64,000 bases of DNA from Vigna angularis (lineage: Eukaryota; Streptophyta; Magnoliopsida; Fabales; Fabaceae): positions 35,981,871 to 36,045,870 of the forward strand of contig NC_068976.1 of NCBI RefSeq assembly GCF_016808095.1, read 5' to 3'. Within the stretch, counting starts at the first letter, position 1; every line of letters begins with the position of its first letter. Position numbers and translations under genes: made by a program. The notes beneath the pieces were generated by a model. It searched no databases and was not told the origin of the DNA. It saw only the letters and a program-made list of their open reading frames with translations. This document shows positions 11,945 through 23,988 of the stretch, one piece after another.

Positions 11945-13200
11945 CAAGCCCAAACTTAGAACTTTGCTTGTCCTCAAGCAAACAAGATGTAACTCAATCT
12001 TCTACCAATCAATACAATGTTCACTCCATTCAAAAATCCTCTTTTCAAGATAAGTAATCACTTAATTAAGCTCATAACAAAGACTTCAATCAAGACATGC
12101 ATATGCTTTAGTGTTCACACAATCACCTAATATCCAACAAATGCTACTTTTCATGAATGATCAATCAACTAAACATGGATGTTCATGTGCTCATGGAATC
12201 TTTCCTCATTAGGTAAAGTGTTTCACTCAAACACACAAGTGTATAAGAGGTATTCACTCATTTACTCTACTATCACAACGTCACATGAATTGACTTTGTC
12301 TTTCATTTAACCATAATCAAATACATTCACAAGCATACATCATCACAAAAACTTTTCAATGGCTTATAATGTGGCTGGGCTAACAAGAAAATTGGTTTTT
12401 CTAGATCACAAAACCCTTGAGTTAAGAGAATCATATAAACAGAATCATTCTTACTTATTCCCAACTTTCCTTTGCATTGAGCTTTGCTTTTTCTTCTCTT
12501 TTCTTTCTCTTTTTCTTTTTCTTTTCACATACTTAGTTCTTAGCTCTTAGCTCAATGCTTTCATTTTCCCTTTCATAACTTCCCAACAACCCCAAACTTG
12601 AACATTTATCAATACCACCAGATATTTTCTACTTAACTCAAGGTAAAGCTTTTCACAAGGAGTTTTCAAATTATGTTCAAGGCTAAGGGTTCAAAGGATA
12701 GAACACATAGTGCTCTCTTTTGTGGGCTAAAATCATGAATTTGGCTAATAAAAGGGTTACCAACAAATGGCCTTGATCATATGATGCAAACAAGCAAGTG
12801 ATTCAATCATAGAAAACCTGGGCAAAATATTCATGCTTTCAAAGTAATAGCATTCAATCACAAATACTCCGGAGCTCAAAACCTCACATATAAGCTCATT
12901 CACATTCCACATACACATCCTGCTTAGTATTATAATCACAATCACAACATCATGCATTTGTTCACAAAGCTTGTGAATCACCTGTATAAGCATATAATGT
13001 TCAAATCTCAACATCAATCAATATCAAAGCATCATCAGGCATTACTTATCAAACAACAATCATAAGCAAACCATCATAACAGATAAAGTTTCCAATTGAG
13101 TACATCAAACCCTATTCCTAAAATAGAAGTAAATAAGTTCAGAACACTGAGTTGCCTCCCAGTAAGCGCTTGTTTAACGTCATGAGCCTGACCCAAAATC
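11945..13200 (-). mobile_element. Element M spacer between pol and 3' LTR
   Basis: This is noncoding and homologous in reverse to 1-987 and 27300-28487. The polypurine tract lies at 11945-11960 on the minus strand. A long CT-rich run (12480-12535) is the same GA-rich run seen in the other copies. Near 13150 it has the GGGAGGCAAC-type box that follows pol in this family. Confidence 0.75.
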
Positions 13201-16200
13201 TTAAGGATCAACCAACTGCATCATTGTGGACAAACGTTGCACTTCTCCTCCTAGATAAGGCTTAAGACGTTGACCATTCACCACCCAACTTTTCTATGGA
13301 TCATCTGCAGCTGGATCAAGTAATTCAATTGCTTCATTTGGATGCACTCCTTTTACTACGAATGGTCCTGACCATTTTGTCTTCAACTTCCCAAGAAATA
13401 GCTTCAATCTTGAGTTGAATAATAGCACCTGCTGCCCTAGATTAAAGACTTTATTCACCAGCTTCTTGTCATGATAAAACTTAATCTTATCTCTATAAGC
13501 CCTGGATGAATCATTTGCATGTAACCGCATTTCTTCAAGCTCCAGAATCTGCCTTCTGCGTGTCCTCTGAGTTTCATAAGGATCAAAATTCAAGAACTTT
13601 AAAGCCCATAAAGCTTTATGCTCCAACTCTACTAGCAAATGACATGCTTTCCCATAGACTAATTGAAAAGGTGATAATCCCATGGATGTCTTCATTGCCG
13701 TCTTGTAAGCCCAAAAAGCATCATCCAGTTTTAGTGACCAATCCTTTCTTGATGAAGTAACGGTTTTTTCCAGGATCCTTTTTATCTCTCTGTTAGATAC
13801 CTTAGCTTGTCCATTGGTTTGTGGATGATAAGGTGCAACTACCTTATGTCTCACTCCATAATGTTTGAGTACTTTTCCTAGCTGATAATTGCAGAAATGA
13901 GATCCCCTACCACTAATTAGCACTCTTGGAGTTCCAAAACATGAAAATATTCGCTTCTTCAAAAATTTGATTACAGTGCTAGCATCATTTTTAGGACAAG
14001 CTAATGCTTCCACCCATTTACTCACATAATCCACTGCTACCAATATGTATTCATTATTGAAAGATGGAGGAAAGGGTCCCACAAAGTCAATACCCCAGCA
14101 ATGAAAAACCTCAACCTCTAAAATGCCCTGTAATGGCATCTCATGACGTTTAGTAATCGTCCCTGCTCTTTGACATTTATCATAATTTCTAGCATGATTA
14201 TGAGCATCTTTATATAGAGTTGGCCAATAAAACCCTGATTGGAGAACTTTTGCTGTTGTTCTTTCTCCATTAAAATGTCCCCCACAAGGTGAATCATGAC
14301 AATGCCAGAGAATTCCTTCTGCTTCTTCATTTGTCACACATCTCCTTAGAAGATTATCTGCTCCAATTTTGAACAAATAAGGATCATCCTAGACCAACTG
14401 CTTGGCATCATGCAAAAATTTCTTTCTTTGTTTCCAATTCAGATCTTCTGGCATTACCCTTGCAGCTTTGAAATTAGCCACATCAGCAAACCATGGCCTC
14501 TGTTGAATAAACATGAGTGCTTCATCTAAAAAAGATTCCCAGATCTCTGATTCCTTGCTAGTGACCTCCTTGTTGACTAGCCGTGTCAAATGATCAGCAA
14601 TCAAGTTCTCACTCCCTTTCTTATCACGGATCTCCACATCAAATTCCTACAAGAGTAGTACCCATCTAATAAGACGTGGCTTAGAGTCTGGCTTTGTCAA
14701 CAAATATTTGATAGCTGCATGATCTGTATAAATAATCACCTTAGACCCAATAAGATAAGGTCTAAATTTCTCTAAAGCATATATTATAGCTAGGAACTCT
14801 TTCTCCGTAGTAGCATAATTCAACTGAGCATCATTCAGAACTTTGCTGGCATAATAAATTGGATGAAAGATCTGCTCTTTTCGCTGGCCAAGAACGACTC
14901 CTATTGCATAATCACTAGCATCACACATTAGCTCAAAATTTTTATTCCAATCTGGAGCTATAATTACTGGAGCCAACACTAATTTACTCTTCAATGTGTC
15001 AAAAGCTTTCAAACATTCTTCATTCATCACAAAAGGAGCATCCTTCATAAGAAGATTACTCAATGGTTTAGCAATTTTTGAAAAATCTTTGATGAATCTT
15101 CTGTAAAATCCAGCATGACCTAGAAAACTCCTGATTCCCTTTACATTTGTTGGTGGAGGCAGTTTCTCAATGACTTCTACTTTGGCTTTATCCACCTCAA
15201 TCCCTTTAGCAGAAATTTTATGTCCCAGCACAATTCCTTCTGTTACCATGAAATGACATTTCTCTCAATTGAGAACAAGATTTGTCTCAACACGTCTTTT
15301 AAGAACAATATCCAAATTAGCCAAACACCTTTGGAAAGAATTTCCAAAGACTGAAAAATCATCCATGAAGACTTCAATGCACTTTTCTAGGAGATATGCA
15401 AAAATTGCCTGCATACACCTTTGAAATGTAGCTGGAGCATTACATAATCCAAATGGCATCTTTCTGTAGGCAAAGATACCAAAAGGACAAGAAAAAGTCG
15501 TCTTCTCTTGGTCTTTTGGATCTACCACAATTTGATTGTATCCAGAATATCCATCTAGAAAGCAATAAAAAGCTTGACCTGCTAATCTCTCCAACATCTG
15601 GTCCATGAAAGGAAGAGGAAAATGATCCTTCCTAGTGGCTTTATTTAGCTTCCTGTAATCAATGCACATTCGCCATCCAGTAACTGTCCGAGTAGGAATA
15701 AGTTCATTCTTCTCATTATGAATTACTATCATCCTGCCTTTCTTTGGAACCACCTATACTGGACTTACCCATTCACTGTCAAAGATTGGATAGATGATAC
15801 CAGCTTCCAAAAGTTTCAACACTTCTTTTCTACCCACCTCCTTCATTACAGGATTTAACCTTCTCTGTGGTTGAGCACTCGGTCTATAATCATCTTCCAT
15901 AAAGATCTTATGCATACAATAAGTTGGGCTGATACCTTTAAGATCTGAGATTGACCACCCAATCACTTGTTTGTTAGCTTTCAGAATTTCTATCAACTGT
16001 TCTTCTTCTTTTGGAAACAAAGAGTTACTGATGATGACTGGCTTTGTTCCATCTTCTTCGAGAAAAACATACTTCAGATGTGATGGTAGTGTTTTTAATT
16101 CTAACTTCTTCGCTTCGACTTCTTCTTCCTTATCAATTATCTCAAACTTTGTATCCTCCTCTGGAATCTCCTTTAATGTTTCCAAGTCCATCCTACATTC

Positions 16201-16397
16201 TTCAATTAATTTCTCTTCTCCTTCATCTAAATCTTCACACGCTACAATAAGAGTTTTTTCTAATGGAGAAACATAATGCACTATCCTTTCTTGCTCCATA
16301 CAAACTTCATCAAGTTCGTCAAGTTGAAAACATGTTTTTATCATCATTTGGATATGTCATGGCTTTGAATACGTCAAAGTTTACTTCTTCATCATTA
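13201..16397 (-). pseudogene. Element M pol (linker, RT, RNase H, integrase), one frame with five nonsense codons
   Basis: All five open segments lie in a single reading frame and are separated only by stop codons (complement positions 15754, 15265, 14647, 14389 and 13294). Frame sense runs from EEVNFDVFKAM at 16397 to a TAA at 13201. Seen: reverse transcriptase with CIDYRKLN, PFGLCNAPATFQR and the catalytic FMDD (about 15350); RNase H with [14 protein letters not shown] and [11 protein letters not shown]; integrase with an [11 protein letters not shown]...CDKCQRAG zinc finger and WGIDFVGP. Two integrase catalytic positions are altered: the second Asp is Gly (ISGRGSHF) and the Glu is Lys (GQAKVSNRE). 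Most stops look like C-to-T or G-to-A changes (CAG to TAG, TGG to TGA or TAG). The copy is catalytically dead. Confidence 0.88.
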
Positions 16398-17692
16398 TGA
16401 ACACCGAAAACGGCGCCACAAACTTGTTTAACAATCGGCAAGTGTGACCGAATCGTATCAAGTAATAAAACTAGGTAAGACCAAGTATCGTTTTCCCAAA
16501 GGACTCACGACCTAGTTAGTTATCTAATTTGTTGATTATTTAATTCTTGTGAACGATTGATTGTAGGTTTTTAATGCAAAAGACAATAATTAAACATGTA
16601 TGCATGAGGTTGATCAATGGGAAAAAGAGTAAAACAAACACGTAATGAGTTATATGGATGAGTATGTTGTTGGGGTTATCAATTTCATCTTATCCACTCT
16701 CATATACTTTAGGAATTCATCAATCTTTTCATCAATGTTATTGCCACTCTCTAAATTACCTTGTCAAGAAGGCCTATCCTTAATTACGAGTTCATACAAT
16801 TCCTAGCATTCCTAGTAATTAATTCTGAAGTGCAGAAGCTTAAAGGCAACCAATATGGTATTGGGAGAAATTCCCCGGATCTAGATCTCCCCGTACGTTC
16901 CCATATCGACAAAATCAATAATAATAGCAATGAATGAGTTAAACAAAGCAAGCATTAAGCAAAGAGGAAAAACCCTAACTAATGATGAAAGAAAGCATGT
17001 ATCTTAAAATAAGATGTTAAAACATTAATTCCATATATGAGAGTTTCACAAGACTACATTGATTCCCCCAACAACATTACAAGGTTTAGTTCACCATATT
17101 CATGGTGAATCTAGATGAACAATAATGAAAGAATGAAAGAGATAGAAAAACCCCAGAAAGAGAAGAGGAGAGCTGTCACCATCTCCCAATCTACCCCCAA
17201 GGGGTGAAAAGTGTGTTTCTGCTTCCTCCCAGCCAAAGATACAAACCCTAGGAACACCTAAAGCTTATATACTGTTCGTAATAATACAGAAAATTAGGCC
17301 CAAGCCCAAAATAGTGCCAGTCAGTGGTAAACTACCGCTCAGCGGTAAGTGCGTGAGTTGGTTCTTCCCCCTCAGTGACCTTTTTACCCCTCAGCGGATC
17401 CAACGTGAGTTCCTGAGTGCCGCTTAGCGGTAAACTGCCGCTGAGCGGTAGTTGCGACTTCTCCTTTTGCACTTTTTTATGTCTTTTCTGATTACATCTC
17501 TATCCTTCTTCACTTCTTTCACCAAATTCACCTTAAAACCTGCATAAAACACTGAAATCAAGCATAAACCTGTCCAGCTCTCTTATTTCCAAAAATATGA
17601 ACAAAAGCATGATTCCAAGCTAGTTTCTAAGTGTTAAAGGTTGCTTTTAGTATCAATTTTAAGCATGAAAATAACAGTTTTTCAACTATTAT
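16395..17692 (-). repeat. Solo LTR (family A) inside element M's protease/pol junction
   Basis: A near-complete family A LTR in reverse orientation, with the inverted CCGCT/GAGCGG motifs at 17330-17450. Both extreme ends are eroded: about a dozen bases are missing at the 16395 side, and CTATTAT replaces CTGTTATCA at 17692. No internal region or second LTR adjoins it. The host reading continues from LGRPFMKTAR at 17700 to EEVNFDVF at 16390, but roughly 15 residues of host sequence between them are gone. Confidence 0.78.
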
Positions 17693-18156
17693 AAATTAAA
17701 AATCTAGCAGTCTTCATAAAAGGTCTCCCAAGAATGAGAGGCACATCACCATTCCCTTCCATCTCCATTATACAAACTTGTCAACCTTCACTAAAACGTC
17801 TTCAACCACTCCATATGGATATTTAAGAGACCTATCTACCAATTGAAGAGCCATTCTAGTAGGTTTGAGTTCCAAACCTTCAATTGTTTTAAACATGGAT
17901 AGCGGCATTAAATTAATGCTAGCTCCCAAATCAATCAATGCTCTTCCAACCTCCAAGTCTCCTATGGTGCAAGGAATAGTGAAGCTTCCTGGATCTTTAA
18001 GCTTAGGAGGTTATTTCTGTATGATTGCCCTGCAGTTAGCCTGTATTTTGATAGTTTCCTTCTCAATGTACTTGCTTTTCTTTGTAAGGAGTTCCTTCAA
18101 AAATTTTGCTGATGATGGCAGCTGTTGCAATGCTTCAGAGAATGGTATAGTAATCT
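17693..18156 (-). pseudogene. Element M aspartic protease region, broken
   Basis: The minus-strand reading shows the retroviral-type protease core DLGASINLMPLSMF (about 17900), followed by a VVEDVLVKVDKFV segment and LGRPFMKTAR (near 17710), the usual order in Athila-type elements. In-frame stops at about 17768 and near 18010 interrupt it. It would cleave the Gag-Pol polyprotein if intact. The family uses DLGA rather than the commoner DTGA, so the Leu is not itself a defect. Confidence 0.75.
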
Positions 18157-18842
18157 CTAGCTTCTTAAACAACTCCATGAATCTTTCCAACTATTTTTCT
18201 TTCTCCTTCCTTGAATAATTCTTTGGATAAGGAAGTGGTTTTTCAAACTCTTTTTCTTTTTGTCTCTCATCTCTCTCTTTCTTTTTCCATTCATCTTCTT
18301 CTTCTTTCTTTTTCTCCCTCTCAACTCTTTCTTTCCACTCACATGTTTCTTTTTCACTCTCATTTTCTTTCTCCTCTCTCTATTTTTCTTTCCTCTAACA
18401 TCTTACCACTTCTGGTAACAATAGTCTTACACTCCTCTCTGAGATTACCATTTTTCATCTTGTCAACTATTTGCTCAATATGGATCTTCATATTTTTAAA
18501 TGCAACTTCCACATTCTTACAATAAGATGCATTCGTCTTCAAGAATTGTTGGAAAGTCTCGTCAAGTTTTGTTGTCTTCCCAGATGGAGTAGGTTGTGTT
18601 GCCATCTTTGCTGCTGCCATTGAACCATTGAAACATTTTGTATTTCTTGTGGTAATTGAGAAAGTTTTCTTAATTACTTCTTCCAACTGTTGAGAAATAA
18701 TCTTATTTTGAATAAGCAGGGCATCATTTGATTGAAATTGTAGTAACTCCTTCTGACTAGGAACTCCTCTTTCACTGTTCAGCTCATTGTCACTAGTAGC
18801 TATGTTTTCAATTATTTCAGTTGCTTCCTCTGAGTCTTCCAT
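18157..18842 (-). pseudogene. Element M gag C-terminal region
   Basis: On the minus strand, 18842-18360 is an open segment containing DETFQQFLKTNASYCKNVE and EECKTIVTRSGK, typical of the region after the Athila gag core. It then passes through a stop into a Lys/Glu-rich stretch (to 18157). This low-complexity part appears as CT-rich DNA on the plus strand. No intact zinc knuckle was seen here. Separate frames show at least one frameshift relative to the gag N-terminal part. Confidence 0.65.
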
Positions 18843-18860
18843 TTAATATTGCCTCCAACT

Positions 18861-18920
18861 GAGGCGTCTAGCATCAACTTGAGGCGTCTAGCATCAACTT
18901 GAGGCGTCTAGCATAAACTT
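18861..18920 (-). repeat. Three perfect or near-perfect 20-bp tandem copies in element M gag
   Basis: GAGGCGTCTAGCATCAACTT occurs at 18861, 18881 and 18901; the last copy has one substitution. The unit falls in what should be a conserved gag segment (LDAS-type) and breaks it. Because 20 is not a multiple of 3, each extra copy shifts the frame. Confidence 0.9.
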
Positions 18921-18959
18921 GGTTTGTGAACCAAGACCTCCAAGGAAGAATAGGACTAC

Positions 18960-19637
18960 TTATACTTTGTCAAATCCATGTGTGAGAGTCTTTCTTAATA
19001 GGCTTTTGTATTTGTCCCATGCATGACCTAGTGATTCCTCCATGCCTTGCTTGAAAGATGATATCTCTTGCTTCCCTTTGTTTACCTTGGATTGTGGGAA
19101 GTATTTGTTCAAGAACTTTGTCACTACAACTTCCCACTCTGTAAAGCTCCCTTCTGAAAAAGAGTTCAACCAAAGCTTAGCGTTGCCTCCCAATGAGAAT
19201 GGAAACAGGCTAAGTTTGATTGCTTCGTCAGGCACCCCATTTATCTTCACTGTATTGCAAATTTCATTAAAGGTTGTGAGGTGCTCATATGGGCTTTCAT
19301 GAGATAACCCATTAAATTGGTTACTCTTAACCAGTTGGATTAATGCCGGTTTCACATCCATATTAGCTGCATTGACCCTCGGTCTTGCTATGCTATTGAA
19401 ATGCTGAGGGCCAACTACATTAGTGTAATCTGCAAGAGTCCGTCTAACATTATTATTCTCCATCTCCTTAGTGCTATGGTAAGAACCTTGTGGTGAAGGT
19501 TGTAAAAGAATTTCCGGAGGAGGGAAAAGTTCTCTAGATGTACAGATTCTTCTCCTCCGTCTACTCTGTTCTAAGCCTTCAAGAAGAGGTTCTGAGGTTT
19601 TCTTGCTTCTAGTTCGAATTGCTTCCTTTATACACAA
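18960..19637 (-). pseudogene. Element M gag N-terminal/core region
   Basis: An open segment of 225 codons encodes the retrotransposon gag core: RRTLADYTN, VKPALIQLVKSNQFNGLSHE, FPFSLGGNAKLWLNSF, WEVVVTKFLNKYFP and KQGMEESLGHAWDKYKSLLRK. These match the Athila-type gag pattern. A frameshift or stop at about 18960 (after THGF) truncates it, just before the 20-bp triplication. Gag would form the virus-like particle in the cytoplasm; this copy cannot make a full-length one. Confidence 0.85.
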
Positions 19638-19876
19638 GAAAACAAGTCCCTAGAAAAATTTGTCAGCACAAAAAGATATAAAAGAAATAATATAAGAGAT
19701 AAGAAGATAAAATAAAAAAAAGAAAAATAAAAACAGAAAACAGAAAAATAAAATAAAATAAAATAAAAACCGAAAAATAAAAACAGAAAATAAAAACAGA
19801 TATTCAAAATTTCAAAATTCAAAATTCAAGTCAAAGATAATCAATAATCACACAAATAAACTAGTTAAACCACGAG
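19638..19876 (-). mobile_element. Element M 5' leader
   Basis: A-rich leader (on the plus strand) between gag and the primer-binding site. It contains repeated AAAATAAAA and AAACAGA stretches that also occur, reversed, after the LTR at 25320-25500. No gene. Confidence 0.6.
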
Positions 19877-19894
19877 TCCCCGGCAACGGCACCA
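19877..19894 (-). other. Primer-binding site of element M (tRNA-Asp type)
   Basis: The minus strand reads TGGTGCCGTTGCCGGGGA next to the LTR. It complements the 3' end of plant tRNA-Asp (CCCCGGCAACGGCGCCA) with one mismatch, the primer usual for Athila elements. It fixes the transcription direction of M as leftward. Confidence 0.85.
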
Positions 19895-19900
19895 AAAACT

Positions 19901-20557
19901 TGATGACAAATTTATGAATACCGAAAAATGGTGCCAAAAACTTGTTTAACCCTCGGCAAGTGTGACCGAATCGTATCAAGTAATAAACTCGGTAAGACCA
20001 AGTATCGTTCTCCCAAAGGACTCACGACCTAGTTAGTTATATGACTTCTTGATTATTTAAGACTTGTGAACAAATTCTTGAGGTTTCGAATGCAAAAGAC
20101 AATAAGTAAACATGTGTGCACGAGTTTTGATCAATGGAAAAGAGGAACACAAACACTTGAAATGAATTATATGGATGAGTATGTTGTTGGGGAAATCAAT
20201 TTCATCTTATCCACTCTCATATATTTTAGGAATTCATCATTCTTTTCATCAATGTCAATGTCACTCTCTAAATTACCTTAAACCCGATGTCTCGGCGAAG
20301 AAAGCCTATCCTTAATTAAGAGTTCATACAATTCGAAGCATCCCTAATAATTAATTCTGAAGCACAGAAGCTTAAAGGCAACCAACCCTCATATCCCTAT
20401 GTCTAGGCAATACTGCTTTTGGGAGAATTTCCCCGGATCTAGATTTTACCGTATGTGTCCATATCAATAAAACCAAATATCATGACATCGAATGAGTTAA
20501 ACAATGCATGCTTTGAGCAAAGAGGAAAAACCCTAACTAAAGATGAAAGAAAGCATG
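19901..20557 (-). repeat. Element M 5' LTR, 3' half
   Basis: It starts TGATGACAAATT at 19901, the LTR end next to the primer-binding site. It runs to 20557, where element H interrupts it. The remainder is at 32469-33192. Positions 20469-20557 are repeated at 32469-32557. Confidence 0.85.
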
Positions 20558-22086
20558 TGATGAGTGCATATTTATGCTCACATTTATGCTTTAAAATTCA
20601 AATTTTTGATGGGATAATTGTGCTTAAATGGTTGATTTTAAGTGAATTTGTGATGATTGGAATTGTTGGGTTTGGAAAATAAAGAGACGTAAAAAGTGAG
20701 TTTTAGTACATAAATTATTCTTGGATGTTCTAATGTTTATTTGTGCAGCTGAGAATATAAGTTTCATTGGTCCAAATGGCAATTCAAGGCCCAAAATCAG
20801 ATTTTATTTGGAAAATTCAGAAGGAGCTAAAGTACAAATAGAGGAAATTTCAGGGTATTTGTGAAATTTTGGAAAGTCAGAATATCTAAAAGATAAAATT
20901 CAGTTGTTGAATTTAATTTGGGAATATCAACAGAAAATATCTTCCAAATAATTTTATCATTATCTAAATCTTTTAGTTATTTGGAAGATATAGGATATAA
21001 GATAATTGAGTTAATATCTATCAAATATTCTTTAAAACTGATTTAATCTAATGAATATTTGAAAGATATAATATATCAACAGAAAATATCTTATCAACAA
21101 ACTATTCAGAGTCCAAGCCCAATCAAGCCTATATAAAGAGACCCAACGGAGGCAGAATGGGGGGACTTCACTTAATTCATTCACCACTTCTCTCTCTCTC
21201 TTATTTCATCTTGTATTCAACTCCATTCATGGAGAGCTAAGCATCTAGGGCTATTATGCTGTAATTCCATGACGGATTCTGAGGTTACGTTCAGTTAATG
21301 CAATTGTTTATTTTGATTATTGATTTAAGTTGTTCTCTCTCTATGTCTTTCATCTCTCTATCAAATTAAAAGCAAAGATTTTGCATCATAATGTGTTTGA
21401 ATCTACATGCATATTGATTATATGAGTTCTAGGGTTTCTAGGTTTAATTGAGAATTTACTTTGATTTAATTTAGGAACTTTCATATGATTAAATGGATTT
21501 TACTATCAATTGAGAATATACTTTGGTTGGTAGTAATAATTTCAACTATAATCAATTGAGAATTTACTTTGATTGATTAACTTTTAACTTGGTTAGGAGA
21601 TTTAAGAATAGACATGATTAAACACAATAGAATTTGATTGAGAATGTACTTTGGTTGAATTTATTGTGAATAATCTAGAAAGGTTTTGCATTTGATTGAG
21701 AATTTACTTTGGTTAAATGCATGATTGCCCTCAAATTAATTAAGAATGTACTTTAATTAATTTGAAACTTAAACAATAATCAATTGAACAATTATCCGTG
21801 AATAACCGATGATGAATCTATCTTGGAAAAGTAGTGGAATTAGCCTATTTCATCGTAACTGTTTTTAAGTTTCTTATTTGTTCTTTAAACATTCTCCAAA
21901 CATTACTTTTATCCATAAGCATTGCATATCATTCGTAAGAGTCAGATATTCAAAAGCAATTCCGTGTTTGTTGGGAGACGACTCAGGGTTACTTTAGCCC
22001 TATCTATTTTCTTGGATACTACTTGGCAATACTGAAGTTGCCTTGAAAAGTAGTATTAATTTGATAGCTTCAACGACAACGTATCA
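20558..22086 (+). repeat. 5' LTR of element H
   Basis: It begins TGATGAGTGCAT after the flank GCATG and ends ACGTATCA just before the primer-binding site. It is 1529 bp, unrelated to family A. A TATA box (TATATAAAG) lies at about 21130-21138. A repeated phrase, AATTGAGAATTTACTTTG and variants, recurs about ten times between 21440 and 21760. No second copy is present in the window. Confidence 0.8.
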
Positions 22087-22090
22087 AATT

Positions 22091-22108
22091 TGGCGTCGTT
22101 ACCGTGGA
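22091..22108 (+). other. Primer-binding site of element H
   Basis: TGGCGTCGTTACCGTGGA follows the LTR after four bases. It resembles the tRNA-Asp-complementary site of Athila elements with three mismatches. It places transcription rightward. Confidence 0.7.
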
Positions 22109-22520
22109 ATACGATTAGTATTTTAAATATTTTGATTCTTATTTTATTTTTTTTATTATTATTTCATTTTTATTTTTATTTTTAATTTTTTTTTTATTTT
22201 TATCTTTCTTTTTTTTATTTAACGCACATACATTTAATTGAATTTGAGTTATTTTGTAGCCTTTAGTCATTCTTGTTTTAGCAAAAATCTTTGTTCTTGT
22301 TTTTATTAAGAATTTCTCTTGAGAAATACTTGAGGCTAGTTTGAATACACTCTGGCTAGGAAAGACTTGGTACTTAAGTTGTCCATTGTGACGCACCTCT
22401 CTTTCCTGGGAGTGGACCCAACAAGTCTCTCTTATCTCTTATTTGAAATCTTTATCTAAAGCAAGAACAAAAGAAAAAGAGAAGTAACAGAGAAACAACT
22501 TCAAGCATATTGCGTAGTGC
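22109..22520 (+). mobile_element. Element H leader
   Basis: Untranslated leader. It begins with a T-rich low-complexity run (22136-22215), followed by plain AT-rich sequence up to the gag ATG. No gene. Confidence 0.6.
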
Positions 22521-23988
22521 ATGACTAGAGCTAACCCGGGAGAATTTTATCAAATTAACCCAGAAGTCGAAAGGAATTTGCGTAAGTTGCGAAGAAGTTT
22601 GAAATTTGGGTGTTCTACTGAGGGAACACTTCTTACATCACAAGTCATACCACCTTCATTATCTCCAGTTATAAACATACCATTCAATCATTTACCTGAT
22701 CCTAACCCAAACGATATGGCACAAAGAACCATAAGACAGTTAGCCACCTCCCACAATACAACTATCCGAAGTAACATTGAATATCCTAATGAGGAGTGGG
22801 AGTTGAGACCTGACCTGTTAAATGCCTTACCAAAGTTCAATGGGTTATCAAGGGAGAATCCACACAAGCACTTGAGACAATTTCACATGTTGTGTGAAAA
22901 CTTTATATCTCCCAGGATCACAATAGAGAGCCTTAAAATCAGAGCTTTTGCTTTTACTCTTCAAGGCGCAACTCAAGATTGATGGTATTATCTCTCTGCA
23001 CGGATTACAAATTGGGAAACTATTGAAAGACTCTTTCTTGAGAAGTATTTTCCTGCATCCAGATTATCAGCTATCCGTAGAGAAATTCAAGATATAAGAC
23101 AAAGAGATAGAGAGAATCTTAGTGAATATTGGGAAAGATTCAAGAAACTATGTTCTTCATGCCCTCAACTCCAAATGGAAGATTTTATTCTAAGCTTTTA
23201 TGAAGGCTTAAGTCCTACTGATTGGTCATGGGCAGATGCTGCAAGCGGAGGATCTTTCTTAGACAGGTCACCAGAAGATGGTATAGATCTAATAGAACGG
23301 AAGGCAGTAGACAATCAACAGTATGGCACAAGAGAAAATTCAGTGACTTTGTTGAAGGGAGTGCATGAAATTGATAATAGTGCAGTTGATGGAAAGAGGA
23401 TAGATGAAAGATTGAATAAGCTAGAAAGCAAACTCGACGAGATTGCAAGTTTGTTTAAAACCTCAACTCCACAAATTGCTAAGAAGTGTGAAATTTGCAT
23501 TTCAACTAACCATTATACTGATGAATGTCCTAGCTTGGTGGAAACCACTGTGGAAAACCCATCTCAAGCTTTTGCTGCAAACATGATTGGAGGAAATAGA
23601 CCATGCCAGAATTATCATGACTCATCCTCCAATAGGTATCAGCAAAACAGACAACCTTATGTTCCACCTCAACAAAGGCAGCAACCTCAACCTGAAATGT
23701 CATTACAAGATTTCATGAAAACAATACTTGAGGAAAATTCAAAAATCAAGAAATCAATTGTAGAGTTGACTCAGAGGGTGGAAAAATTAGAGGCTAAGGA
23801 GTCAAATAAACTACCTGCACAAACAGTGATCAACTCGCAAAATGTAAGTGCTATTACTTTGAGAACGGGTAAGCAAGTAGAAGGCCATGAAGGAGCCCAA
23901 GAGGATGAAGATAAGGAGAATGAAGGAGCACAAATTGATGACAATGGAGGACCAAGTGAACTATCACCTGAGACTACCACTGATAAAT
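22521..23988 (+). pseudogene. Element H gag, one nonsense codon, interrupted at its 3' end
   Basis: A single frame runs from ATG at 22521 to 23988 with one in-frame TGA at 22981-22983, where a conserved Trp-type position is expected. The core shows WELRPDLLNALPKFNGLS, NPHKHLRQFHMLCENF, RLFLEKYFPASR and EYWERFKKLCSSCP, the plant retrotransposon gag pattern. A zinc knuckle CEICISTNHYTDEC lies near 23490-23530, followed by a Gln/Pro-rich stretch and a coiled-coil-like segment. The frame continues into 29796 when the LARD and its 5-bp duplication are mentally removed. Confidence 0.85.

Noticed and set aside
17865..18525. Plus-strand Ser/Leu/Phe-rich ORFs
   Set aside because: They are antisense shadows of the element M gag/protease region.
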